From an uncultured Bacteroidales bacterium (GTDB taxonomy: Bacteria; Bacteroidota; Bacteroidia; Bacteroidales; FEN-979), in contig CAJBYO010000030.1 in the NCBI GenBank assembly GCA_903959905.1, positions 23,589 to 87,588 of the forward strand: a stretch of 64,000 bases of DNA, given 5' to 3'. Under the pieces are notes generated by a model, which worked only from the letters and a program-made list of their open reading frames with translations, made no database searches and had not been told where the DNA came from. Position numbers and translations under genes: made by a program. Positions 18,822 through 26,916 of this stretch are shown here, piece after piece. Each line of letters starts with the position of its first letter. The first letter of the stretch is position 1.

Positions 18822-20603
18822 GTGAAAGCAAAAATTCAGGCAAAAGTGCCCGCTGTATACCGTTATTCCACATTACTTGTCATCGTAATCCCTGCCCTGT
18901 TATATATTTCTGCACTCCGGCTTGGGTTCGTATATTTCGACGATGATATTCTGGTTTTAAGCAACTATGAGAAGATCAGCCATCTTTCAAACCTTGGGCG
19001 CGCCTTTCATTCTGATGCGTTTTTTGCCAACCTCAGTCCCTATTACAGACCGTTTCAGAATGTGTCGCTGATGTTCGACGCGGCATTTGGAGGAAAAGCG
19101 CCATTGTTCTATCACCTTAGCAATATTGGGTACCATGTTTTAAGCTGTGTCAGCCTGCTCTGGTTGCTTGGACTGCTGGGTTTCAGCAAACCGAAATCAC
19201 TTGTTGCCACGCTGATATTTGCCGTACACCCTGTGATGGGACATGCGGTACTCTGGATTCCTGCCCGTGGTGATCTTCTGGTCACGCTATTTGGAATACT
19301 TTCGTGTTCCTTCTTTATTCGTTTTCTGAAAGAGGGAAAAATGTATTACCTGGCCCTGCAGGTGGTATGCCTGGCGGGGGCCATGTTTTCCAAGGAATCA
19401 GCAGTGCTTCTGCCTTTTTTATTTTTGTTTTACCTGGTGCTTACGAAGCAAAAGCTTTTTAATACCGGGAAATTGATCATGTATGCTTCCTGGGGGGCTG
19501 TGATGGTTTTCTGGTATTATCTCAGGTACATTTCAATTGACCACCGCAATGATAGCCAGGTTGGAGTTCATGCCATCCTGAAGAACATTCCGTTCATCCC
19601 TGAAATTGTTGCACGCGTTCTCTTCCCATTTGATCTGCCGGTTACCCCGGTATTCACTCCAGCCTACACATTCGCAGGGATTATTGGAATTATACTGATC
19701 ATTGTATTTATGCTGACAAGGAAAGGGGAGAAGAACGTTCCCCTTATTCTGTTTGGGGCGATCTGGTTTCTTGGATTCTGTTTCCCGAACATGTTTGTCC
19801 GTCTTAATTCTGCCGATGATAATTTTGAATACCTGCTTCATCGTACCTATCTGCCAATGGTTGGTTTCCTTATCATGTTCCTTTCAGCAGCACCTGAGAA
19901 ATGGTTTAACCTGCAAAGGCGCCTAAATAATATTGTTATTGGATCATTCCTGCTGCTGCTTTCAGTTTTTTCCATATACCAGCAGGGTAAGTACCTGGAT
20001 GGGCCGAGTTACTGGGGGTCGGCAATCAGGTATATGCCAGAGAAGTCCTGGTTTCATTATTATATGGGCAGATACTACTTTAAACAAAAAGACAATGTTC
20101 GGTTTGAACAATGCCTGAATGAGGCGGAGCGGCATAAATCCTATGCCGAATTTAAGTACCAGTTGGGAATGATTTATTTCGCCGACAGAAAAAGTTATGA
20201 TACCGCCTATCGTTATTTCTCACAGGCATTTAAGCAAGGTTATGGTGACCCCGAGGGAAGGGCCAATTTCATAGCGTTGTGCCTTGAGTCAAGCGCTGAT
20301 TACTTTCAGAAGGGAGAATATGGTAAAGCCGTAAAAAGGTGTGAGGAAGCGTTAAACAACGACCCGGGGAATGCCGATGCGGCATACAACCTGGGCATCT
20401 ACCTTGTGAACAATGGGGAAAAACAACGTGCTGCATCCATGTGGATGCGAGCAATCCGGCTCAAACCTGATCAGACCAGAGCTTACAGGAGTTTGAGCCT
20501 CTATTACCGGTATGACGCAAAAAAAGCTGATTCGGCAGACTGGTACGCCCGTGAGTACAACAAACACGGAGGTAAAGAAAACCTGATCAGCTTTGAGAAA
20601 TGA
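18822..20603 (+). CDS. TMTC-like GT-C membrane protein with C-terminal TPRs
   Basis: This 593-aa protein starts with GTG at 18822; the overlapping ATG at 18820 runs straight into a stop. The first membrane segment is followed by FVYFDDDILVLSNYEK, which supplies the acidic pair. HPVMGHAVLWIPARGDLL then corresponds to the ERKD/KGRD loop of its paralogues. Membrane segments run to about residue 385; residues 400-590 contain about four TPRs (AAYNLGIYLVNNGEKQ). It is transcribed away from the 854-aa paralogue and converges on the small secreted-protein gene at 20616. Function as a glycosyltransferase is inferred from the fold. Confidence 0.83.
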   Translation: MKAKIQAKVPAVYRYSTLLVIVIPALLYISALRLGFVYFDDDILVLSNYEKISHLSNLGRAFHSDAFFANLSPYYRPFQNVSLMFDAAFGGKAPLFYHLSNIGYHVLSCVSLLWLLGLLGFSKPKSLVATLIFAVHPVMGHAVLWIPARGDLLVTLFGILSCSFFIRFLKEGKMYYLALQVVCLAGAMFSKESAVLLPFLFLFYLVLTKQKLFNTGKLIMYASWGAVMVFWYYLRYISIDHRNDSQVGVHAILKNIPFIPEIVARVLFPFDLPVTPVFTPAYTFAGIIGIILIIVFMLTRKGEKNVPLILFGAIWFLGFCFPNMFVRLNSADDNFEYLLHRTYLPMVGFLIMFLSAAPEKWFNLQRRLNNIVIGSFLLLLSVFSIYQQGKYLDGPSYWGSAIRYMPEKSWFHYYMGRYYFKQKDNVRFEQCLNEAERHKSYAEFKYQLGMIYFADRKSYDTAYRYFSQAFKQGYGDPEGRANFIALCLESSADYFQKGEYGKAVKRCEEALNNDPGNADAAYNLGIYLVNNGEKQRAASMWMRAIRLKPDQTRAYRSLSLYYRYDAKKADSADWYAREYNKHGGKENLISFEK

Positions 20604-20615
20604 CCCTGGGGTCAG

Positions 20616-21050
20616 TTATTTCTTTGAGGTAACGTTTCCTTTGCCATCAAAGGAAATATCCGTCTTGATTCTTGCAACAGTTTGGTAGGTAACCTGTTCC
20701 TTATCATCAGTGACCTGCATCACAGAAACGACCGTATAATTGGGATCAAGCGATTTCATGTATTTTTTTGCCTTCTCCGGTAAATAGGTTTCATGAATGC
20801 GGCGTTCAACACGCTTAATTTTACCAAGAGTGTCTACAACGATCCAAGCCGGTGTGTCCATGATGGTAAGGTTGGCCTTGTAGTCTCCTCCTTTTTCCCT
20901 GCTCCAGGCTACCGGAACATCCATAGACTGTGGAAATTTAAACTGAACCCTGTCTTTAATCAACTGCGGCACCTGTTCTGGTTTAAGCGTTTGTGAAAAA
21001 CCAAAAATTCCGATAAGTCCAAAGACCAAAATAAATATGACTCTTCTCAT
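20616..21050 (-). CDS. Small secreted PepSY-like protein of unknown function
   Basis: The protein has 144 residues, with a signal peptide (MRRVIFILVFGLIGIFGFSQ) cleaved near residue 20. The mature part holds VPVAWSREKGGDYKANL and WIVVDTLGKIKRVERRI, resembling the PepSY-like/beta-lactamase-inhibitor-like fold common in secreted Bacteroidetes proteins. No catalytic residues or lipobox are seen. It is separated from the PID-CTERM-like gene by a perfect 15-bp hairpin, so it is probably a separate transcript. The fold assignment is tentative. Confidence 0.7.
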   Translation of the reverse strand: MRRVIFILVFGLIGIFGFSQTLKPEQVPQLIKDRVQFKFPQSMDVPVAWSREKGGDYKANLTIMDTPAWIVVDTLGKIKRVERRIHETYLPEKAKKYMKSLDPNYTVVSVMQVTDDKEQVTYQTVARIKTDISFDGKGNVTSKK

Positions 21051-21102
21051 GATTAGATATTGTTATTAAAATTCAACTCGGTTTGTGTAGGTGATTTTAC
21101 GC

Positions 21103-21137
21103 ATTGACCTTATTGTAGCCGATACAATAAGGTCAAT
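21103..21137 (-). terminator. Perfect 15-bp hairpin, possible terminator
   Basis: ATTGACCTTATTGTA (21103-21117), a five-base loop GCCGA, and its exact reverse complement (21123-21137) form a strong stem. It lies 72 bp downstream of the PID-CTERM-like gene stop on the minus strand. There is no strong T-run on either side, so it may act as a transcript-end stabiliser rather than a classical rho-independent terminator. Confidence 0.55.
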
Positions 21138-21208
21138 AAGTTTGTAATTAACGTAAATTAATTGCTTCTATTGTGAAAAAGCACTTATGAATGTACCCGG
21201 GTGTATGA

Positions 21209-21457
21209 TTAATTCTTGTACTCAGCCAGGTTTTCTGATCTGGATTTCCTGGCGTTGTAGAGTTTCTTACCTCCGTAGCCAAGTCCAAGTGCAAGCAGGA
21301 TACCAAGTCCGCCGTCAATGGGAGCACCAACTGGGTTCGGGCCGCCACCGTTTCCCTGTCCGGTTCCACTGCCCGGAGGTCCCGGAGGATCAGGAAGGCA
21401 AACGATAGGTAAGGCAAAGATTGCTAACAGAATAAAAACCAATTTGATCTTTTTCAT
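21209..21457 (-). CDS. PID-CTERM-like small anchored surface protein
   Basis: The protein has 82 residues, starting at the ATG at 21457. An upstream in-frame ATG would extend it into the neighbouring gene and spoil the signal peptide. The signal peptide is MKKIKLVFILLAIFALPIVC. A low-complexity Pro/Gly/Asn stretch (PDPPGPPGSGTGQGNGGGP) follows. Then PIDGGLGILLALGLGYGGKK, a short hydrophobic segment and a basic tail. The PID-G-G-x-hydrophobic-basic tail is the Bacteroidetes PID-CTERM sorting/anchoring signature. It lies immediately downstream of the first cohesin protein gene. No matching sorting enzyme is present in this window. The small size and low complexity suggest a linker or decoration substrate. 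Confidence 0.8.
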   Translation of the reverse strand: MKKIKLVFILLAIFALPIVCLPDPPGPPGSGTGQGNGGGPNPVGAPIDGGLGILLALGLGYGGKKLYNARKSRSENLAEYKN

Positions 21458-21512
21458 ATGTTTGATTTTTTTATTTTCTAATTTTTTTACTACTCCGATT
21501 CGGATCGGAAAA

Positions 21513-23567
21513 TTACCTGATGAATACCTTTTCTGCAGATGAACTGTTGTCACCTTCAACTTTAATTAAATAAAACCCGGTAGGTACATCCAGATTGATT
21601 TTGTTCAGTGTGTTGCTTTGAACAGGTTTTCTTGTAATTTCACTTCCAAGGAGGTTGTAAACAATGATGTTTCCCTTCATTTCTGAGGTTACATTTACAT
21701 AAACCGTTTTTTCAACGCTGTAGATTTTGAGACCTGAATGTTTGTTGTCAGACATGCCAACAGGTGAAAAATGCACGTTGAACCGGTGAATCGGATCTCC
21801 GGGAGCAGCGGTAAATGAATAAACCGGGTTACTGGCAATATTTTGTGAATAGTTTGTTTTGAGGTCTTCCAGTACAATTTCAGTTCCTGCAGGGAATGAT
21901 TCAAGGTCGGAGGCCGTGAAAGTGTAAGTGTCATTGAAACCTACGCTTAATCCCATGGCAATCACCGGATGTGAAGAAACATCTGGTAAAGTGTTGATGG
22001 ATAAATTGTCGGTGGTTGTCATTGAATATAACTGCGGTGCATCCTCCATTCCAAAGAGTTTGAAGGCATCAAAATCATTGTCAAATTCAGTTGTTGCTTC
22101 AGGCCTGAAATGAATGATGGCTATATCTTCTCCAACGCCTGAACCTTTCACGTTCATGGTGATAAGATCTTCGGCAGTGTTTTTATACAAACCGGTTGCT
22201 GAATGAAGTCTTGAAGAGGAAGGAATCGTTATGGCAGCGCCAGTGGTAAGCGCCTGCACAAAAAATGCCTGCTCAGATGGAAGGATACCGTCGGTTAATG
22301 TCCCTATGCCGGAAGCATAAGAAGCATAATTATGTGTGGTTGCATTCCATGTATAAACGGAACCAAGGATATTCGTTTTGGTAAGCAGATCCCAGTCAAT
22401 GGCACAGGGGTAAGGGTTACCAATCAGGTTCCAGCCGGTGCCGGGTCCATAGGTGCCTGTCAGGCTAACTGATGGCGAATAGGAAGCCGCATTGTTGAGT
22501 GTGCCACCAGAAAATGTTACAATTCCGTCAGGAGTATGTTTTGCAACACCGTAACCGAATGCGGGAACCAAAGGAGTTGTTACAGGGATTGTAAGCGGAT
22601 CCCATTTGTTCAGAGGTTCATTCCATGAGTTGAGCAAACTGCCCAGGAAAGTATTGATCGTTGCGCCAGAAACAGGGGGTGATACATAGTGCCATATTGT
22701 AGTGGCAGTGGGGAATCCGCCATCCCAGCTGGCGGTAAGCCAGCGCTGTGCGGAAATGGTTCCTGCAACAGTCAGAGTACCGTTGTTCAGGAATGAACCC
22801 GTTCCTGAAGCACTGCTGAGGATCGTGAAATTACCTGTGGTGGTTAACCCAAAAGTGGAATTAACAGTGAGCTTGCCTCCCGGGTTGATGGAAAGATCCT
22901 TTGCCCTTGCAGTTGCACCAACAGTTACAGTGTTGCTTGTGATAACGGCATTCACATTTCCTGTTGGAACAAACCCGGCTAAGGTGCCGGCAAGGTCAAG
23001 CTTCCATGTACTGGCACTCGCCCATGAACCACCGGCAGCAGCTGAATATACTGTGGTAAGTGGTCCGTTCATGGTGGCATCAGTGTAGGTTACGCCAGTA
23101 ATTGGTGTGCCGAACTCGTCAAACAACTTACTTAAAGGATTAGCATCTGGAGATTTACGCAAATGTAACGTAGAGGAACCTCCATTGAAAATGAACCGGA
23201 GTGTAACAATTGGTTCTCCGTCCATTGTGATATTTAAAAAATCAGGATTTTCAAGTGGAACGAAAGCGATGGCTGATGGATTAATAGCTGGGTTCCAATT
23301 AGCATTGATAATACCTAAATTAAATCGTGAATCTAAAGCGGTTGTAAAGGGACTAGCTGGTGTAAGAACATCTCTATCGTAATTAATATAAAATTCCGCA
23401 GACGAGAATGTTGCCGTCATGGTAATTGGAACAAGAACTATTTGGCCTGGAGTGAGTGGCCCCTGATTTGGTAACAAAGTGACAGATTGCCCATTTGAAA
23501 CTACAACTCCAAGCAAAAAAAGTACTGTTAACAAAGATCTATCAAGGAATTTTGCTAATTTTTTCAT
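21513..23567 (-). CDS. Secreted cohesin-domain protein with T9SS type A sorting domain
   Basis: This 684-residue protein has a signal peptide to about residue 26 (LLTVLFLLGVVVSNGQ). Residues 28-165 form one cohesin-like beta-sandwich (AEFYINYDRDVLTP, TLRFIFNGGSSTLHL). A long beta-rich region resembling the passenger of Bacteroidetes surface proteins follows (GWNLIGNPYPCAIDWD). The C-terminus (about 605-684) is a T9SS type A domain with NIIVYNLLGSEI and GFYLIKVEGDN. It would be exported across the outer membrane by T9SS and attached to the surface. No dockerin is present. It lies 34 bp downstream of the 712-aa dockerin protein gene, so it is likely co-expressed. Confidence 0.83.
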   Translation of the reverse strand: MKKLAKFLDRSLLTVLFLLGVVVSNGQSVTLLPNQGPLTPGQIVLVPITMTATFSSAEFYINYDRDVLTPASPFTTALDSRFNLGIINANWNPAINPSAIAFVPLENPDFLNITMDGEPIVTLRFIFNGGSSTLHLRKSPDANPLSKLFDEFGTPITGVTYTDATMNGPLTTVYSAAAGGSWASASTWKLDLAGTLAGFVPTGNVNAVITSNTVTVGATARAKDLSINPGGKLTVNSTFGLTTTGNFTILSSASGTGSFLNNGTLTVAGTISAQRWLTASWDGGFPTATTIWHYVSPPVSGATINTFLGSLLNSWNEPLNKWDPLTIPVTTPLVPAFGYGVAKHTPDGIVTFSGGTLNNAASYSPSVSLTGTYGPGTGWNLIGNPYPCAIDWDLLTKTNILGSVYTWNATTHNYASYASGIGTLTDGILPSEQAFFVQALTTGAAITIPSSSRLHSATGLYKNTAEDLITMNVKGSGVGEDIAIIHFRPEATTEFDNDFDAFKLFGMEDAPQLYSMTTTDNLSINTLPDVSSHPVIAMGLSVGFNDTYTFTASDLESFPAGTEIVLEDLKTNYSQNIASNPVYSFTAAPGDPIHRFNVHFSPVGMSDNKHSGLKIYSVEKTVYVNVTSEMKGNIIVYNLLGSEITRKPVQSNTLNKINLDVPTGFYLIKVEGDNSSSAEKVFIR

Positions 23568-23601
23568 ATGGTTATTTTTTATATTTCTTTAATTAATAAA
23601 A

Positions 23602-25740
23602 CTAGAAAGGAGAGGTTCCATTAACATCACCGGAACAGAGTCCTTTAAAATTCTGATTAGGTAATTCAACTCCATTTATAATAACTACAGGATTATCAAA
23701 AAACCATTCTGGAGCTTTATAATTTGGGTTGGGTGTAAGATTTGCAATTCGCCTTCTTAACGCTGTTACATCAGTTCCATCAATGAAGCCATCCTGACTT
23801 ACATCAGCAGACCTCAATCTCAACGGTGAACCATCGATGCCATTTGGAAGGCCGGCAATTTGCCTTCTGACCTGTGTCACATCACCACCATCAACACCAC
23901 CCCATGCAATGGTACTGCCTGCATAGACGTAGTAAGTACCGTTTGGAAGGTTCATCTCAAAGTATCCCAGGGCGTCTGTGGTTGTTGTATAAAGCGTGGA
24001 TGGAATCGGTGTGGTTGCTGGCGGAACAGGTTCCGGTCCGTTTTTAATAAAGATTGTGACGTTGTTCAAAGGCACATTGGAAGGGACGTCGTAAGTCAGC
24101 GTACCACTCAGTTTAAACAGGGTGTTTACCCCACCGTTGATCCAGTTTGCCGGGATGATCGGATAGGGGTTTGCAAGGCTTGCAAGCTGGCATCCATCTT
24201 TAAAAGTGATCAATGCAGTGCTGTTGCCGGAGGCGGCATAATTGAAGTTCAGGGTGATGAAGGGGATGCCGTTGAGCGCTGTGGGTGTGGTAGTGCTCCA
24301 GGCAATATTCAGAACACTGCCAACAAGCTGGATCGTAGCATTAAATGGGTTTGTTGCATTGACATAGGTGAGTTTTGATGCGTCAAATCCGACATTTAAT
24401 GTGATGGCCCCGATGTTGGTACCGGCAGGGATACTGGAAAAGGTAACAGGGATGGCAACAGATGAAGGGCTCGAGCCACTTACAAAACCGATGTTTGCAT
24501 TTACTGTTGCAGGTGCAGGTGAAACTGATCCATTGGTGTATCCAACGCCTACCGGGCTGCCGTTTGAGAATTGGCATCCATTGGCAAAATTAACATTTGC
24601 GGTACCGATTCCATTGTACATGAAGCGTAAAACCAGGAACTGGCCGTTAATGGCGGGGGCAGCAACATTGGTGTAAAGGATGGAGATATTATTGCCGTTA
24701 ACGCTGGATGTGATCGGAAACATTGGGTTGAAAATTCCGATGAATGACATTCGAGGGTTATCGTACGTAAGGTTTACGTTAAAATTGCTGGTACCTGAAG
24801 GCATCCCGGAAAAGGTAAGGGGAACATCTACCATCTGGCCCTGGACTGCAGTGGTTATTGCAGGCATTGACGCATATGAAGTGATTACAGGGGGAGGAGA
24901 AACACTGCCGTTGTAATAGGTAACAGCAATATTTGCTGCAGTATTGGTGGAGATCACACAGCCTGTGCTGAAATTAACGTTTGTAGCAGCCAGGTTCGTG
25001 TAGCTGAAGTTCAGGTTTAACTGGCTGGCCGGGTAGTTGATGTCAATACCTGTCGTGCTGGTGCGTGTGATCGTGACAATGCCAGCTGAGGCACTGAAAT
25101 TCAGGCCGCTTGCCAGTGTTCCGGTTCCGGTTACACTGATAAAGGTTAGTTTCGTTGCGTCGTAAGCAATCTTCTGGGTCATGGCACCAACAGTGGTTGG
25201 GAACCCTGTATACTTCAATGGTACGGCAACTGTTCCAAGTGGAGAAACAACAGCATCGATGTTGGCATGTGCCGCATTGCCCATAAATGGACTGATGGCC
25301 CCGTCGGTAAAGGTACCGGTAAGAGGAACAGGAGTGGAGCCTACGAGTCTAACTACTTCACAATAGGCAGGAGTGAATGCGATCGCACTGGATAACCCGT
25401 TATATTTAAAATTCAGGGTTAACAATGTTCCGTTCACCCAGGTGTGAGGGATAGTATTGGTCCAGATCACCGTTATGGTGCTGCTCCCGGCAGGACTGAC
25501 AGTCAGGTTACCTATCCCGGTCTGGAAGTTGGTTACATTCTGGAAGGTCAGAACAGCCGGATCAACCTGTATGTAAAACTGGAATGAGCCGATGCTGGAG
25601 AAATTGGAAACACTTAAGTTAACAGAAACATTCTCATTCGGGCTTGCCGTAACAGTTTGAAGCGATGCAGTATATTGGCTGTAGGAGAGAGACCCGAAAA
25701 CCAACACCATCAGCAGTGTAAAAGTAAATTTTCTAATCAT
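23602..25740 (-). CDS. Secreted protein with four cohesin-like domains and C-terminal dockerin
   Basis: The protein has 712 residues, with a signal peptide to about residue 21. Four cohesin-like domains follow (about 25-150, 155-285, 287-410, 412-550; for example SFQFYIQVDPAVLTF and AITLNVGFDASKLTY). A carboxypeptidase-regulatory/CNA-B-like domain (560-630) is followed by a dockerin-like module with paired Ca-binding motifs: GVDGGDVTQVRRQI and SADVSQDGFIDGTDVTALRR. It ends shortly after GLCSGDVNG. Its paralogues at 26917 and 31183 continue from this point with another cohesin and a T9SS domain, which this protein lacks. Export or anchoring must differ, perhaps tethering through the dockerin. 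Domain calls are by motif and pattern, without a profile search. Confidence 0.82.
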   Translation of the reverse strand: MIRKFTFTLLMVLVFGSLSYSQYTASLQTVTASPNENVSVNLSVSNFSSIGSFQFYIQVDPAVLTFQNVTNFQTGIGNLTVSPAGSSTITVIWTNTIPHTWVNGTLLTLNFKYNGLSSAIAFTPAYCEVVRLVGSTPVPLTGTFTDGAISPFMGNAAHANIDAVVSPLGTVAVPLKYTGFPTTVGAMTQKIAYDATKLTFISVTGTGTLASGLNFSASAGIVTITRTSTTGIDINYPASQLNLNFSYTNLAATNVNFSTGCVISTNTAANIAVTYYNGSVSPPPVITSYASMPAITTAVQGQMVDVPLTFSGMPSGTSNFNVNLTYDNPRMSFIGIFNPMFPITSSVNGNNISILYTNVAAPAINGQFLVLRFMYNGIGTANVNFANGCQFSNGSPVGVGYTNGSVSPAPATVNANIGFVSGSSPSSVAIPVTFSSIPAGTNIGAITLNVGFDASKLTYVNATNPFNATIQLVGSVLNIAWSTTTPTALNGIPFITLNFNYAASGNSTALITFKDGCQLASLANPYPIIPANWINGGVNTLFKLSGTLTYDVPSNVPLNNVTIFIKNGPEPVPPATTPIPSTLYTTTTDALGYFEMNLPNGTYYVYAGSTIAWGGVDGGDVTQVRRQIAGLPNGIDGSPLRLRSADVSQDGFIDGTDVTALRRRIANLTPNPNYKAPEWFFDNPVVIINGVELPNQNFKGLCSGDVNGTSPF

Positions 25741-25795
25741 GGTATTTATTTTTTATGTTGTTAATTTTTATAATTTCAGTGTCGTGTTTACTTTG

Positions 25796-26887
25796 TTAAT
25801 TCTGATTAGTTTTTATTATTTTCACTGAGGCTTCGTAAACATTTGAGGCCCCTGTAAACACATATTTGCAAAAATAAATTCCAGCCGGCAAATATACGAA
25901 ATTATCCCCGAGCCTGTAGGACCCGGATGGCTGGAACTTTTCAACAGGAGTCTCCATGAGTTTACCTGACATGGAAAATATTTTTATATCCACGTATCCA
26001 TGTTCCGGCACACTGTAGTTTATTGCAGTGCTGCGTGAGAATGGATTGGGGTTTATACTGAGATGTAAAATTTCATGAGAAAGTTGCCCGGGAATGCCGG
26101 TAACGGAATCGACAGACAGTGTGGCAAATTCAGTAAGTGCCGGACAGGCGCTCCTGGTAAGCAAACAACGGTACTTAAATTGATTAAAACTGGCAGGAAC
26201 TTTTTTAATTGTTAACGTATTCGTCAGTGTTCCCGAATAGGTATCAGATTCAGAAACAGGAGACCAGTTTGTTCCACCTGCCCGGTTCTCCTGCCAGGAG
26301 AATCCTGTGGCATTCGGTGAAGTGACCTGGAAAACGGCATTCGATTGCGAGAAGATTGTTTTATTCTCAGGGTCGGATGTAATGGACGGAAGCGATGAGA
26401 AGGTTGATCCGTCTGTGTAATTTACGGAAATGACCTGGGGAGGAAGGAAATTATTGGCCAGTTCACAGTTGGCTGTAACAAAGGCGATATTGCTTGATTT
26501 TTGCAGAACTGTAAATTTTAATTTGAGCATGGTTGAACTCAGAAATGTTGCTCCGGAAGTTTTGCTCCATACAATGGATACCCTGGATGGGCTAGGTATT
26601 GCATGTGCCATTAAACCGGATAATTGGGGATCAAGGCTTTCAATGGTATCAAAAGATAAACTCTGGCTGTCGTAACTGATAAAAAGTGTGATTGCCCCGA
26701 TGTTTGATAAATTGTTTCCAAAAAGGGGAACCAGGACAGATGTATTATCACAAACTCCAACATTCCCAATGCTTAAACCCGGGGCCTGGGCAAAAGAATA
26801 AAAACCACAGAACAGGATTGCCACCATAAGAGCTGGTGTCTTTACGTGGTTAATCCTGTTCTGTAGAATTGTTTTCAACGAATTCAT
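25796..26887 (-). CDS. Secreted cohesin + Ig-like protein with T9SS sorting domain
   Basis: The protein has 363 residues: a signal sequence (LMVAILFCGFYSFAQ), a cohesin-like domain at about 35-165 (AITLFISYDSQSLSFD), an Ig-like domain at about 170-265 (PENKTIFSQSNAVFQV, FKYRCLLTRSACPALT), and a T9SS type A domain at about 280-363 (INYSVPEHGYVDIKIFSMSG, LPAGIYFCKYVFTG). It is a clear paralogue of the 342-aa protein at 30060-31088, sharing the same order of domains. With no dockerin of its own it could act as a surface-anchored cohesin receptor. That function is inferred. Confidence 0.83.
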   Translation of the reverse strand: MNSLKTILQNRINHVKTPALMVAILFCGFYSFAQAPGLSIGNVGVCDNTSVLVPLFGNNLSNIGAITLFISYDSQSLSFDTIESLDPQLSGLMAHAIPSPSRVSIVWSKTSGATFLSSTMLKLKFTVLQKSSNIAFVTANCELANNFLPPQVISVNYTDGSTFSSLPSITSDPENKTIFSQSNAVFQVTSPNATGFSWQENRAGGTNWSPVSESDTYSGTLTNTLTIKKVPASFNQFKYRCLLTRSACPALTEFATLSVDSVTGIPGQLSHEILHLSINPNPFSRSTAINYSVPEHGYVDIKIFSMSGKLMETPVEKFQPSGSYRLGDNFVYLPAGIYFCKYVFTGASNVYEASVKIIKTNQN

Positions 26888-26916
26888 TATATATTAAATG
26901 GCAGTTAAGCTGGTAA

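Noticed and set aside
21494..21509. Terminator after the 684-aa cohesin gene
   Set aside because: A 6-bp stem TCCGAT/ATCGGA exists, but on the transcribed strand it is followed by an A-run, not a T-run.
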